Part shown: positions 41,122-47,025 of the stretch, piece by piece | How the letters are laid out: every line of letters starts with the position of its first letter | Position numbering within the stretch: position 1 is the first letter of the stretch | Made by a program: the position numbers and the translations under genes | NCBI GenBank assembly: GCA_015068965.1 | Contig: SVJN01000002.1 | Coordinates: 1-47,025, forward strand | Direction: 5' to 3' | DNA length: 47,025 nucleotides | Source of the DNA: Oscillospiraceae bacterium | GTDB taxonomy: Bacteria > Bacillota > Clostridia > UBA1381 | Notes under the pieces: generated by a model | What the model saw: the letters and a program-made list of their open reading frames with translations, nothing else | The model's database searches: none | Told to the model about the DNA's origin: nothing

Positions 41122-43614
41122 TTAGCGTTCAATTTCCTCCATGATGAAGCATTCAAGGACATCGCCTTCCTTGATATCATTGAACCGTTCCAGTCCGATA
41201 CCGCATTCAAAGCCCTCTGCAACTTCCTTTGCATCGTCCTTGAATCGCTTGAGACTGTCGATTAAGCCTTCGTGAATCACGATTCCGTCACGCACCAGAC
41301 GAATCTGTGCGTTTCTTACAATCTTACCGTCTGTGACATATGCACCGGCAATCGTACCAACACCCGAAACCTTAAAGGTTTGACGGATTTCTGCATAGCC
41401 GATTACCTTTTCGCGGAATTCCGGATCCAGCATACCCTTCATTGCCGCTTCAATTTCTTCAATCGCCTGATAGATAACACGATACAGACGAATATCAACC
41501 TCCTGGCGTTCTGCCGCCGCAGATGCACCGGCATCCGGACGGACATTAAAGCCGACAATAATTGCATTGGATGCGTTTGCGAGCATAACGTCAGATTCAT
41601 TGATTGCTCCAACACCGCCGTGAATTGCTTTTACACGAACCTCTTCGTTGGAAAGCTTTTCCAAAGACTGACGAACTGCTTCAACAGAACCCTGAACGTC
41701 TGCCTTGATGATGACATTAAGCTCCTTCATGTTACCTTCGTCAATCTGTGAGAAGAGATTATCCAGAGAAACCTTAACAGTTGCATTGAAGCGTGTTTCC
41801 TTTTCTTCACGTTTTCTTGCCTCTGCAACATCCTTTGCAAGCTTTTCATCGGTAATGACACGGAACTGGTCACCGCCGGACGGAACCTCATCCAGACCGA
41901 GAATCTCAACCGGAGTAGACGGGCCTGCAACCTTGACTCTGCGTCCCTTATCATTAATCATTGCACGAACGTGACCAACCGCTGTTCCTGCAATTACGAT
42001 ATCCCCAACATGGAGTGTTCCCTCCTGCACTAAAACGGTTGCAACCGGGCCTCTTCCCTTGTCAATCTGTGCTTCGATTACAGTACCCTTTGCCGGCTTA
42101 TCCGGATTTGCTTTTAATTCCTTCATATCAGCAATTAAAAGTACCATTTCCAGCAAGCCGTCAATATTGATATTCTGCTTTGCAGATACCTCTACACAAA
42201 CGGTGTCACCGCCCCATTCCTCCGGAATCAGCTCATGCTCTACCAGCATCTGCTTCACCCGTTCTACGTTTGCACTTTCCTTATCAATCTTATTGATTGC
42301 TACGACAATGGTAACACCAGCCGCACGCGCGTGATTGATTGCTTCTACTGTCTGCGGCATGATACCGTCGTCTGCCGCAACAACGATGATGGCAACATCA
42401 GTTACCTGCGCACCACGCAAACGCATGGTGGTAAATGCTTCGTGTCCCGGGGTATCCAGGAAGGTAATGTCACGGTCATTCAGACGTACATTGTACGCAC
42501 CGATGTGCTGTGTGATACCGCCTGCTTCGGTCGAAATAACCGATGTATTCCGGATTGCATCCAACAAAGAGGTCTTACCGTGGTCAACGTGACCCATAAC
42601 AACAACAACCGGCGGACGCGGAACTAAATCTTCCGGCTTATCCTCTTCCTCCTGGAACAGAATATCCTCTTTGGTCAGAACGATTTCCTTCTTTACCTGA
42701 ACGCCTAATTCTTCTGCAATCAAAGCCGCAGTATCATAGTCAATGGATTGTGTGATGGTAGCCATGATGCCGAGCATCATCAGATTTTTCACGATTTCAG
42801 CCGCACCTCTGCCAAGCTTTTGTGCCAGGTCGCCAACCGTAATGGTTTCCGGAATTTCAATCACTTCATCCACAGCTTCCTTCTTTTCCTTTTTGGAAGG
42901 CTGTGCAGGTGCTTGCTCCTTCTGCATCTGCTTTTCGTGATTCTTGTTCTTCTTTTTCTTTTTACCATGATTATCTGCCAGCTTATGCAGGTCATCCGAA
43001 ACCATATCCTCTAACCGCTCTCTGGTTTCAATCTTATCCAGCTCTACGGTAGCGGTACGGGTGTCGACATAGCGAACTGCCTTGCTCGGTTCTGCCGCAA
43101 TGACCAGCTCCTCGTCGCTGACATCCTCTGCCGGGCGTACCGGTTCTTCCTTCTTTTTCGGCTTCGGAGGCTGTTTTTGTTCTGCCGGCTTTGCTTCCTT
43201 CTTGGGTTCCGGCTTTTTCTCCTCCTGCTTCGGTGCTGCTTTTTTTGCTTCTGCAGGCTTTTTCTCTTCTTTTTTTGCCGGTACTTCCGGCTTCTTCTCT
43301 TCCTTCTTTGCCGGTGCTTCGGGTTTTACTTCCTCCGGCTTCTTTTCTTCCGGCTTCTTTTCCTCCTGCGGAGCTTCCGGTTTTACTTCTTCTTTCTTTT
43401 CCGGAGCCTTTTTGCTCTTCTCCGGACGCACCAGCGGTGCATCGCCGATATCATTTAACTGTGTATAGATATCCATTACAATGCCGAGCTGTTCCTCGGT
43501 CAGCACGGTAGAAGCCTTGACCTCAATTCCGACTGCCGCCAGACGCTCAACAATATCTTTTCCGGTAACTTTTCCCAATTCCTTTGCCAATTCCTGAACC
43601 TTCATACTTGCCAT
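41122..43614 (-). CDS. infB: Translation initiation factor IF-2
   Basis: IF-2 is the GTPase that brings initiator tRNA to the 30S subunit and promotes subunit joining. The 830-residue protein has an N-terminal IF2_N module, then about 110 residues of low-complexity Lys/Glu/Pro/Ala repeats ([20 protein letters not shown]), a second IF2_N module, and the GTPase domain with [19 protein letters not shown] and NKIDK. The C-terminal domains end [14 protein letters not shown]. The overlap with the ylxQ gene is 13 bp. The low-complexity part explains several false plus-strand frames in the track. Confidence 0.98.
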   Translation of the reverse strand: MASMKVQELAKELGKVTGKDIVERLAAVGIEVKASTVLTEEQLGIVMDIYTQLNDIGDAPLVRPEKSKKAPEKKEEVKPEAPQEEKKPEEKKPEEVKPEAPAKKEEKKPEVPAKKEEKKPAEAKKAAPKQEEKKPEPKKEAKPAEQKQPPKPKKKEEPVRPAEDVSDEELVIAAEPSKAVRYVDTRTATVELDKIETRERLEDMVSDDLHKLADNHGKKKKKNKNHEKQMQKEQAPAQPSKKEKKEAVDEVIEIPETITVGDLAQKLGRGAAEIVKNLMMLGIMATITQSIDYDTAALIAEELGVQVKKEIVLTKEDILFQEEEDKPEDLVPRPPVVVVMGHVDHGKTSLLDAIRNTSVISTEAGGITQHIGAYNVRLNDRDITFLDTPGHEAFTTMRLRGAQVTDVAIIVVAADDGIMPQTVEAINHARAAGVTIVVAINKIDKESANVERVKQMLVEHELIPEEWGGDTVCVEVSAKQNINIDGLLEMVLLIADMKELKANPDKPAKGTVIEAQIDKGRGPVATVLVQEGTLHVGDIVIAGTAVGHVRAMINDKGRRVKVAGPSTPVEILGLDEVPSGGDQFRVITDEKLAKDVAEARKREEKETRFNATVKVSLDNLFSQIDEGNMKELNVIIKADVQGSVEAVRQSLEKLSNEEVRVKAIHGGVGAINESDVMLANASNAIIVGFNVRPDAGASAAAERQEVDIRLYRVIYQAIEEIEAAMKGMLDPEFREKVIGYAEIRQTFKVSGVGTIAGAYVTDGKIVRNAQIRLVRDGIVIHEGLIDSLKRFKDDAKEVAEGFECGIGLERFNDIKEGDVLECFIMEEIER

Positions 43615-43937
43615 ATGTTCTCACCATTCCTTTCCTGATTCGCAGAATACTTTTGCAAAATAGCCTGCGCAAAATTCCGGTCATTCACCGAAACAACTGC
43701 TCTGTACGCACTACCTGTAAACTGTCCCAATGCCTCTTTGCTTCCATATTCTATATATTGTACCCGATAATGCCTACAGCAATCGGTAATCGCTTTTTTT
43801 GCATTTTCGGAGCTGTCGCAGGCGATGATAATCAGTTGAGAATCGCCTGATTTAATTGCCTTTTCGCATAACTGTTCACCGCTTATCACCCGCCCGGCAC
43901 GTTTTGCCAGACCGAGCATTCCTAACACCTTATCCAT
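43602..43937 (-). CDS. ylxQ: L7Ae-type ribosomal protein YlxQ
   Basis: The start at 43937 ([15 protein letters not shown], 111 residues) fits the family; the track start at 44021 adds sequence that overlaps ylxR. The protein has [20 protein letters not shown], the L7Ae/L30e RNA-binding pattern, and binds kink-turn RNA. It lies between ylxR and infB as in the usual nusA-infB operon and overlaps both by a few bases. Confidence 0.92.
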   Translation of the reverse strand: MDKVLGMLGLAKRAGRVISGEQLCEKAIKSGDSQLIIIACDSSENAKKAITDCCRHYRVQYIEYGSKEALGQFTGSAYRAVVSVNDRNFAQAILQKYSANQERNGENIWQV

Positions 43938-44184
43938 GAACATACTCCTCAATCTGCTGATAAATTTCTTCCGGTACCGCCATTTTAAAATGCTTAGACA
44001 GTGCCTTTTTTTTGTGTGCATTCAGTACACACGCATCATTTCTGCACAAGTATGCACCCCGCCCCGGTAAATTCATTTGTTCATCAAGCCGGGCACCCTG
44101 TTCTGTTTTTATGATTCTGATTAAATCCTTTTTCGGATGCTTCTGCCGGCAGGCAATGCACATCCTTTGGGGTACATATGTCAT
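43930..44184 (-). CDS. ylxR: YlxR-family RNA-binding protein
   Basis: The start at 44184 (MTYVPQRMC, 84 residues) follows AAAGGATAAGAC; the track start at 44259 lies inside nusA. The protein has the family core QRMCIACRQKHPKKDLIRI and LPGRGAYLCRN, with paired cysteines. YlxR proteins are linked to RNase P and to transcription control. Its stop overlaps the ylxQ start. Confidence 0.93.
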   Translation of the reverse strand: MTYVPQRMCIACRQKHPKKDLIRIIKTEQGARLDEQMNLPGRGAYLCRNDACVLNAHKKKALSKHFKMAVPEEIYQQIEEYVHG

Positions 44185-44207
44185 AGTCTTATCCTTTCTT
44201 GACGAGC

Positions 44208-45275
44208 TTATTCTGCCTGGAATCCATCCTCCGGAGCAGAAGTGATATCTATCTTCCAACCGGTCAGTCTTGCCGCTAAGCGGACATTCTGTCCGGCTTT
44301 TCCGATTGCCAGCGAAAGCTGATAATCCGGAACAACAACACTTGCCGTCTTTTCTTCTTCATTTACGGTAACGGAAAGCACCTTGGAGGGGCTCAGACTT
44401 GCGGCAATAAACTCTGCCGGATTTTCGCTCCATTTTACAATGTCAATCTTTTCACCCTTCAATTCCTCACCGATTCTCTGTACACGCAAGCCATTCGGTC
44501 CGATGCAGGCACCCTGCGGATCCACGTTCGGGTCCTCGGAATAAACTGCAATTTTGGTTCTGGAGCCTGCTTCTCTGGATACGCTCTTAATCTCTACCAG
44601 ACCGTCTGCAATTTCCGGAACCTCCTGCATAAACAGCTTCTTTACCAGACCCGGATGGGTTCTGGATAAAATAATCTGCGTTCCTTTTGATACATTCTTA
44701 ACCTCGCTGACATAGCAACGAATCCAGTCATGGACTTTGAAATGCTCAGATGCAGGCTGTTCTGTAACCGGGATTTCTCTCGACGGCAGAGTTGCGGGAA
44801 CCTTGTCAATGCTGACATAAACATTTCCGTTTTCAATCCGCTCTACCTTTGCAGAAACAATCTCGTTTTCCTTTTCGGTATACTCATTATAAATCATATC
44901 ACGTTCTGCTTCACGCAGTCTTTGTGTGATAACCTGCTTTGCAGTCATTGCCGCAATTCTTCCGAAATTTCTTGGAGTTACTTCAATGTCAACAATATCG
45001 CCGATTTCATAGATACCGCTGATTTTCTTTGCATCCTCCAACGAAATCATTGTCTGTGCATTTTCATCCTCAACCAACTCAACAACCTCTTTTTTTGCAA
45101 CTACCTTTACAACACCGGTTGTTCGGTCTAATTGAACCTCAACATTTTGTGCGGACGCAAAGTTTCTTTTGTAGGCTGCAACCAAAGCCGCCTCCAAAGC
45201 ATCTAAAATGACGTCACGTTCAATCCCCTTTTCCTTGCAAATGTCCGCCAATGCGGTTAATAACTCTTCATTCAT
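44208..45275 (-). CDS. nusA: Transcription factor NusA
   Basis: NusA binds RNA polymerase and controls pausing, termination and antitermination. The 355-residue protein has the N-terminal polymerase-binding domain, an S1 domain (about 135-200) and two KH domains, with DPQGACIGPNGLRVQRI and LAIGKAGQNVRLAARLTGWKIDI. Acidic C-terminal repeats of proteobacterial NusA are absent, as is normal in Firmicutes. GAAAGGATGAGAG is the ribosome site. It is the second gene of the rimP operon. Confidence 0.98.
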   Translation of the reverse strand: MNEELLTALADICKEKGIERDVILDALEAALVAAYKRNFASAQNVEVQLDRTTGVVKVVAKKEVVELVEDENAQTMISLEDAKKISGIYEIGDIVDIEVTPRNFGRIAAMTAKQVITQRLREAERDMIYNEYTEKENEIVSAKVERIENGNVYVSIDKVPATLPSREIPVTEQPASEHFKVHDWIRCYVSEVKNVSKGTQIILSRTHPGLVKKLFMQEVPEIADGLVEIKSVSREAGSRTKIAVYSEDPNVDPQGACIGPNGLRVQRIGEELKGEKIDIVKWSENPAEFIAASLSPSKVLSVTVNEEEKTASVVVPDYQLSLAIGKAGQNVRLAARLTGWKIDITSAPEDGFQAE

Positions 45276-45302
45276 TTTGTTCTCTCATCCTTTCTCTTTT
45301 GC

Positions 45303-45761
45303 TTACATTACAAAATTCAAGCGGATATAAACCGCTTCCTTTGGACTTACCTCGACTGTTGTTCCGTCAAAGGATAAAATCGCTTTTTTATCCCGGTAAT
45401 CTTCTAAAATCGCAACAAACTCCTTTTTTCCGTCTATTGCTTTGTAGAGCTTGACCTCGACCTCTCTTCCGATATAGTAGGAAAACTCACGGTCGGTTTT
45501 TAGCTTCCGGTCTGCACCGGGAGAGGAAACCTCCAGGCAATATGCCTCCGAAATCAAATCCGCCTCATCCAGAAGCACCTCTGCCGCCCTGCTGAATGCT
45601 TCGCAGTCCTGCAATCCGACACCTCCGGGCTTGTCGATATAGATTCTTAAGAAACGGTCACCGTTTTCTTTTTTGTACTCTACATCCACCACATAAACAC
45701 CCTGCTGCTCCGATAATGCCTGTGTCATTTCAAGCACGGCTGTTTCAATTGTATTTGCCAT
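45303..45761 (-). CDS. rimP: Ribosome maturation factor RimP
   Basis: RimP is needed for late 30S subunit assembly. The 152-residue protein has VDVEYKKENGDRFLRIYIDKP and YCLEVSSPGADRKLK, the core RimP motifs, and a C-terminal SH3-like domain. GAAAGGAGAAGG is the ribosome site. It is the first gene of the operon rimP-nusA-ylxR-ylxQ-infB-rbfA-nrnA-trmR-ecsC-trhP. Confidence 0.97.
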   Translation of the reverse strand: MANTIETAVLEMTQALSEQQGVYVVDVEYKKENGDRFLRIYIDKPGGVGLQDCEAFSRAAEVLLDEADLISEAYCLEVSSPGADRKLKTDREFSYYIGREVEVKLYKAIDGKKEFVAILEDYRDKKAILSFDGTTVEVSPKEAVYIRLNFVM

Positions 45762-45800
45762 ACCTTCTCCTTTCTCCGGTCAGTTCTTTTTTTGAAATAT

Positions 45801-45831
45801 GAAAGAGTGGGTTTTTTTTACCCACTCTTTC
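45801..45831 (-). promoter_or_regulatory. Leader hairpin of the rimP operon
   Basis: GAAAGAGTGGGT pairs with ACCCACTCTTTC around a poly-A (minus strand) loop, about 40 bp upstream of rimP and about 20 bp after the -10 box. It has no following T-run on the minus strand, so it is more likely an mRNA 5' stabiliser or autoregulatory site than a terminator. Confidence 0.6.
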
Positions 45832-45855
45832 GCAATTCCTATCTTAACATGGTAT

Positions 45856-45884
45856 AGTATACCACATTCTGTTTGATATTTCAA
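45856..45884 (-). promoter_or_regulatory. Sigma-A promoter of the rimP operon
   Basis: On the minus strand TTGAAA, a 17-bp spacer and TATACT lie about 95 bp upstream of rimP. Confidence 0.82.
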
Positions 45885-45964
45885 GCCTTTTTTGAAAATT
45901 TTTTAATTTGTATGTGTAATTCTTTTGTTTTTTTATATTTTTCTTTTGTTTTTTATATTTAAAC

Positions 45965-45993
45965 TTGAATAATCCGTTGGTACATGTTATAAT
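45965..45993 (+). promoter_or_regulatory. Sigma-A promoter of the structured RNA locus
   Basis: TTGAAT, a 17-bp spacer and TATAAT lie just before the outer stem at 45997. The divergent rimP promoter is about 80 bp away. Confidence 0.82.
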
Positions 45994-45996
45994 ATA

Positions 45997-46209
45997 GTCA
46001 CCACAATTTATTACTTTAATTAAATATGCCAGATTATACCTATTCTTATTATGTATAACAATGAGTACAAGGTGTACGCTATGTAAAAAGCGTATGCTTA
46101 TTCCGTTATCCTTGTACTCTTGTGCATATGGTAATAAGTTGTGGTGACTTTTCGGAATAGCCTCTGCGTTTTTTGGTGCGTGGCTCTGCGAAGAGTCACG
46201 CACTTTTTT
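45997..46209 (+). ncRNA. Structured non-coding RNA, possibly 6S-like or another known class
   Basis: An outer stem of 18 bp pairs GTCACCACAATTTATTAC (45997-46014) with GTAATAAGTTGTGGTGAC (46131-46148), with one G-U pair. Within it ATATGC pairs with GCATAT, TTATAC with GTATAA, and GAGTACAAGG (46063) with CCTTGTACTC (46110), which is capped by GTACGC/GCGTAT. TATTCCG (46099) can also pair with CGGAATA (46153) as a pseudoknot or switch. A strong promoter and a strong terminator frame it and there is no open frame. A long closing stem with an open centre recalls 6S RNA, but the pseudoknot does not. The true start may be near 46000. Confidence 0.72.
46176..46209 (+). terminator. Terminator of the structured RNA
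   Basis: GTGCGTGGCTCT pairs with AGAGTCACGCAC around a GCGA tetraloop, followed by TTTTTT. The SLOG gene's ribosome site begins 5 bp later. Confidence 0.93.
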
Positions 46210-46226
46210 AATTTAGAGGTATGATG

Positions 46227-46745
46227 ATGACAGAAGAGAAAAAAACCTGCTGTTTCTTTGGGCATAGAAAAATAGCAGACACAGAGCAGTTACGGGAAAA
46301 GCTTTTTAAAATAATTGAGGGACTTATTATCCATAATCATGTAAATGTATTCCTTTTTGGTAGCCGTAGCGACTTCGACAAGTTGTGCCTTGCAGTTGTT
46401 GCAGAACTAAAAGATAAATACCCACATATACGGCGTGTTTATGTTCGTGCAGAATTTCAGTATATTGATGACGACTACAAGGCATACCTTTTACAAAGCT
46501 ATGACGATACATATTATCCGGAACAGATTTCAGGTTCAGGGCGTGCAGTTTATGTAGAACGTAATTACATTATGATTGACCGTTCTGATATCTGTGTTGT
46601 ATATTATGATGAAGATTATCAACCCCCAAAGCGAAAAAATAGCCGACGTGATATAATACCATATCAACCAAAAAGCGGAACAAAAATAGCATATGAATAT
46701 GCACAGAAAAAGAAAAAAGTAATCATACAAACTGCCGATTTTTGA
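46227..46745 (+). CDS. SLOG-family (DUF1273/YpsA-like) nucleotide-binding protein
   Basis: The 172-residue protein begins with CCFFGHRK, the start of SLOG/DUF1273-type Rossmann-like proteins, and has FLFGSRSDFDKLC, a glycine-rich loop, and DRSDICVVYYDED. These domains bind nucleotide-derived ligands; some act in signalling or defence, but many are of unknown function. The third of three tandem ATG codons (46227) is preferred for spacing from AGAGG. Since a terminator lies just upstream with no separate promoter, it may depend on read-through from the RNA locus. Confidence 0.85.
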   Translation: MTEEKKTCCFFGHRKIADTEQLREKLFKIIEGLIIHNHVNVFLFGSRSDFDKLCLAVVAELKDKYPHIRRVYVRAEFQYIDDDYKAYLLQSYDDTYYPEQISGSGRAVYVERNYIMIDRSDICVVYYDEDYQPPKRKNSRRDIIPYQPKSGTKIAYEYAQKKKKVIIQTADF

Positions 46746-46834
46746 CACATTGCTTGCAATTTTAAATTGATTTGTTGTAGAATATGGAAATATATGCTAT
46801 AATAAAGAAAAATGTTGTGTTAGGAGGATTTTAT

Positions 46835-46996
46835 TTGAAAAGTCTAAAAAAAGAACATTTTTGTTACGGTGCAATCTTGTCAGCAATCGGTGACAGGGGG
46901 ACGTGCCAGTTTGTCACATTTCCCCGCAAATCAAAAGGAGTTGAGTTTTTTCTCTCAGCTCTTTTTCTCTTTTATTTTATAATCATTTTTACATGA
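46835..46996 (+). CDS. Doubtful small frame with strong ribosome site (53 residues)
   Basis: A TTG start follows AGGAGG at good spacing, and TTGCAA/TAGAAT promoter-like boxes lie near 46750-46780. The frame starts LKSLKKEHFCYGAIL. Its middle is GTGACAGGGGGACGTG..TGTCAC, a REP-like palindrome, and its 3' part overlaps a GAGTTGAG/CTCAGCTC hairpin with T-runs. It may be the remnant of a gene cut by a repeat. The rest of 46746-47025 holds nothing else I can identify. Confidence 0.3.
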   Translation: MKSLKKEHFCYGAILSAIGDRGTCQFVTFPRKSKGVEFFLSALFLFYFIIIFT

Positions 46997-47025
46997 ATTT
47001 GACATTATTCTGTTTTTATGATACA

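Noticed and set aside
41272-42627. Plus-strand frames opposite infB
   Set aside because: They are shadows of the infB GTPase and C-terminal domains.
43082-43511. Three overlapping plus-strand frames rich in Ser, Phe and Leu
   Set aside because: They are shadows of the Lys/Glu/Pro low-complexity region of infB on the other strand.
45997-46209. T-box leader or tmRNA
   Set aside because: No T-box specifier or AGGGTGG-type sequence is visible, the downstream gene is not amino-acid related, and there is no tRNA-like acceptor or tag frame.

Overview
The window looks like a chromosome segment from an anaerobic, spore-forming gut Clostridia lineage (Firmicutes). The evidence is Clostridia-type gene pairs (prmC with a YqhQ/DUF1385 protein, a J-domain protein with a DUF5685 protein), a SpoVAC protein, a glycyl radical enzyme, a split sodium-pumping decarboxylase, strong AGGAGG-type ribosome binding sites and many sigma-A promoters of the TTGxxx-17-TATAAT type. 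No phage, plasmid, CRISPR array or complete insertion sequence was seen. Most genes are ordinary core or carbohydrate genes. The unusual content lies mainly between genes.

Layout. 1-1.4 kb: the N-terminal part of a membrane protein with nucleotide-binding-like cytoplasmic domains. 1.4-4.7 kb: minus-strand operon DUF5685 - J-domain - YqhQ - prmC. 4.8-5.3 kb: lone spoVAC. 5.3-8.3 kb: AraC regulator divergent from a glycyl radical enzyme with no activase. 8.5-10.3 kb: minus-strand operon eutS - eutP - ireB - PHP phosphatase. 10.6-17 kb: a 33-residue small protein, a repeat-bearing polysaccharide deacetylase, secreted and membrane hypotheticals, an ABC exporter and a WG-repeat protein. 17.3-21 kb: oadG - BCCP - oadB - oadA with a 277-bp palindromic element inside the operon. 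21.7-23.8 kb: two-component system. 24-25.3 kb: cytoplasmic sialidase-like protein. 25.6-29.8 kb: ychF, a degenerate galactokinase-like protein, greA and a YkvI-type transporter. 29.9-30.3 kb: tRNA-Pro, Val, Thr and Tyr. 30.5-36.9 kb: a sugar-use island with an atypical GH32, an AraC regulator, an aldo/keto reductase, a glycerate kinase and a TIM-barrel glycosidase. 37-45.9 kb: minus-strand rimP-nusA-ylxR-ylxQ-infB-rbfA-nrnA continuing into trmR - ecsC-like - trhP (U32). 46-46.2 kb: a strongly structured non-coding RNA locus with its own promoter and terminator. 46.2-46.7 kb: a SLOG-family protein.

Repeats. At least four families of structured intergenic repeats occur: R1 (about 182 bp, three copies), R2 (paired hairpins, two copies in opposite orientation whose second hairpin keeps its shape but not its sequence), R3 (GGGGCG palindromes with terminal inverted repeats, four copies, one carrying a nested second element) and a single 277-bp element in the oad operon. 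With the RNA locus at 46.0 kb these are the best candidates for undescribed biology. Two intrinsic terminators are also built into the 3' ends of coding sequences. All functional statements rest on reading motifs by eye; no database search was possible.
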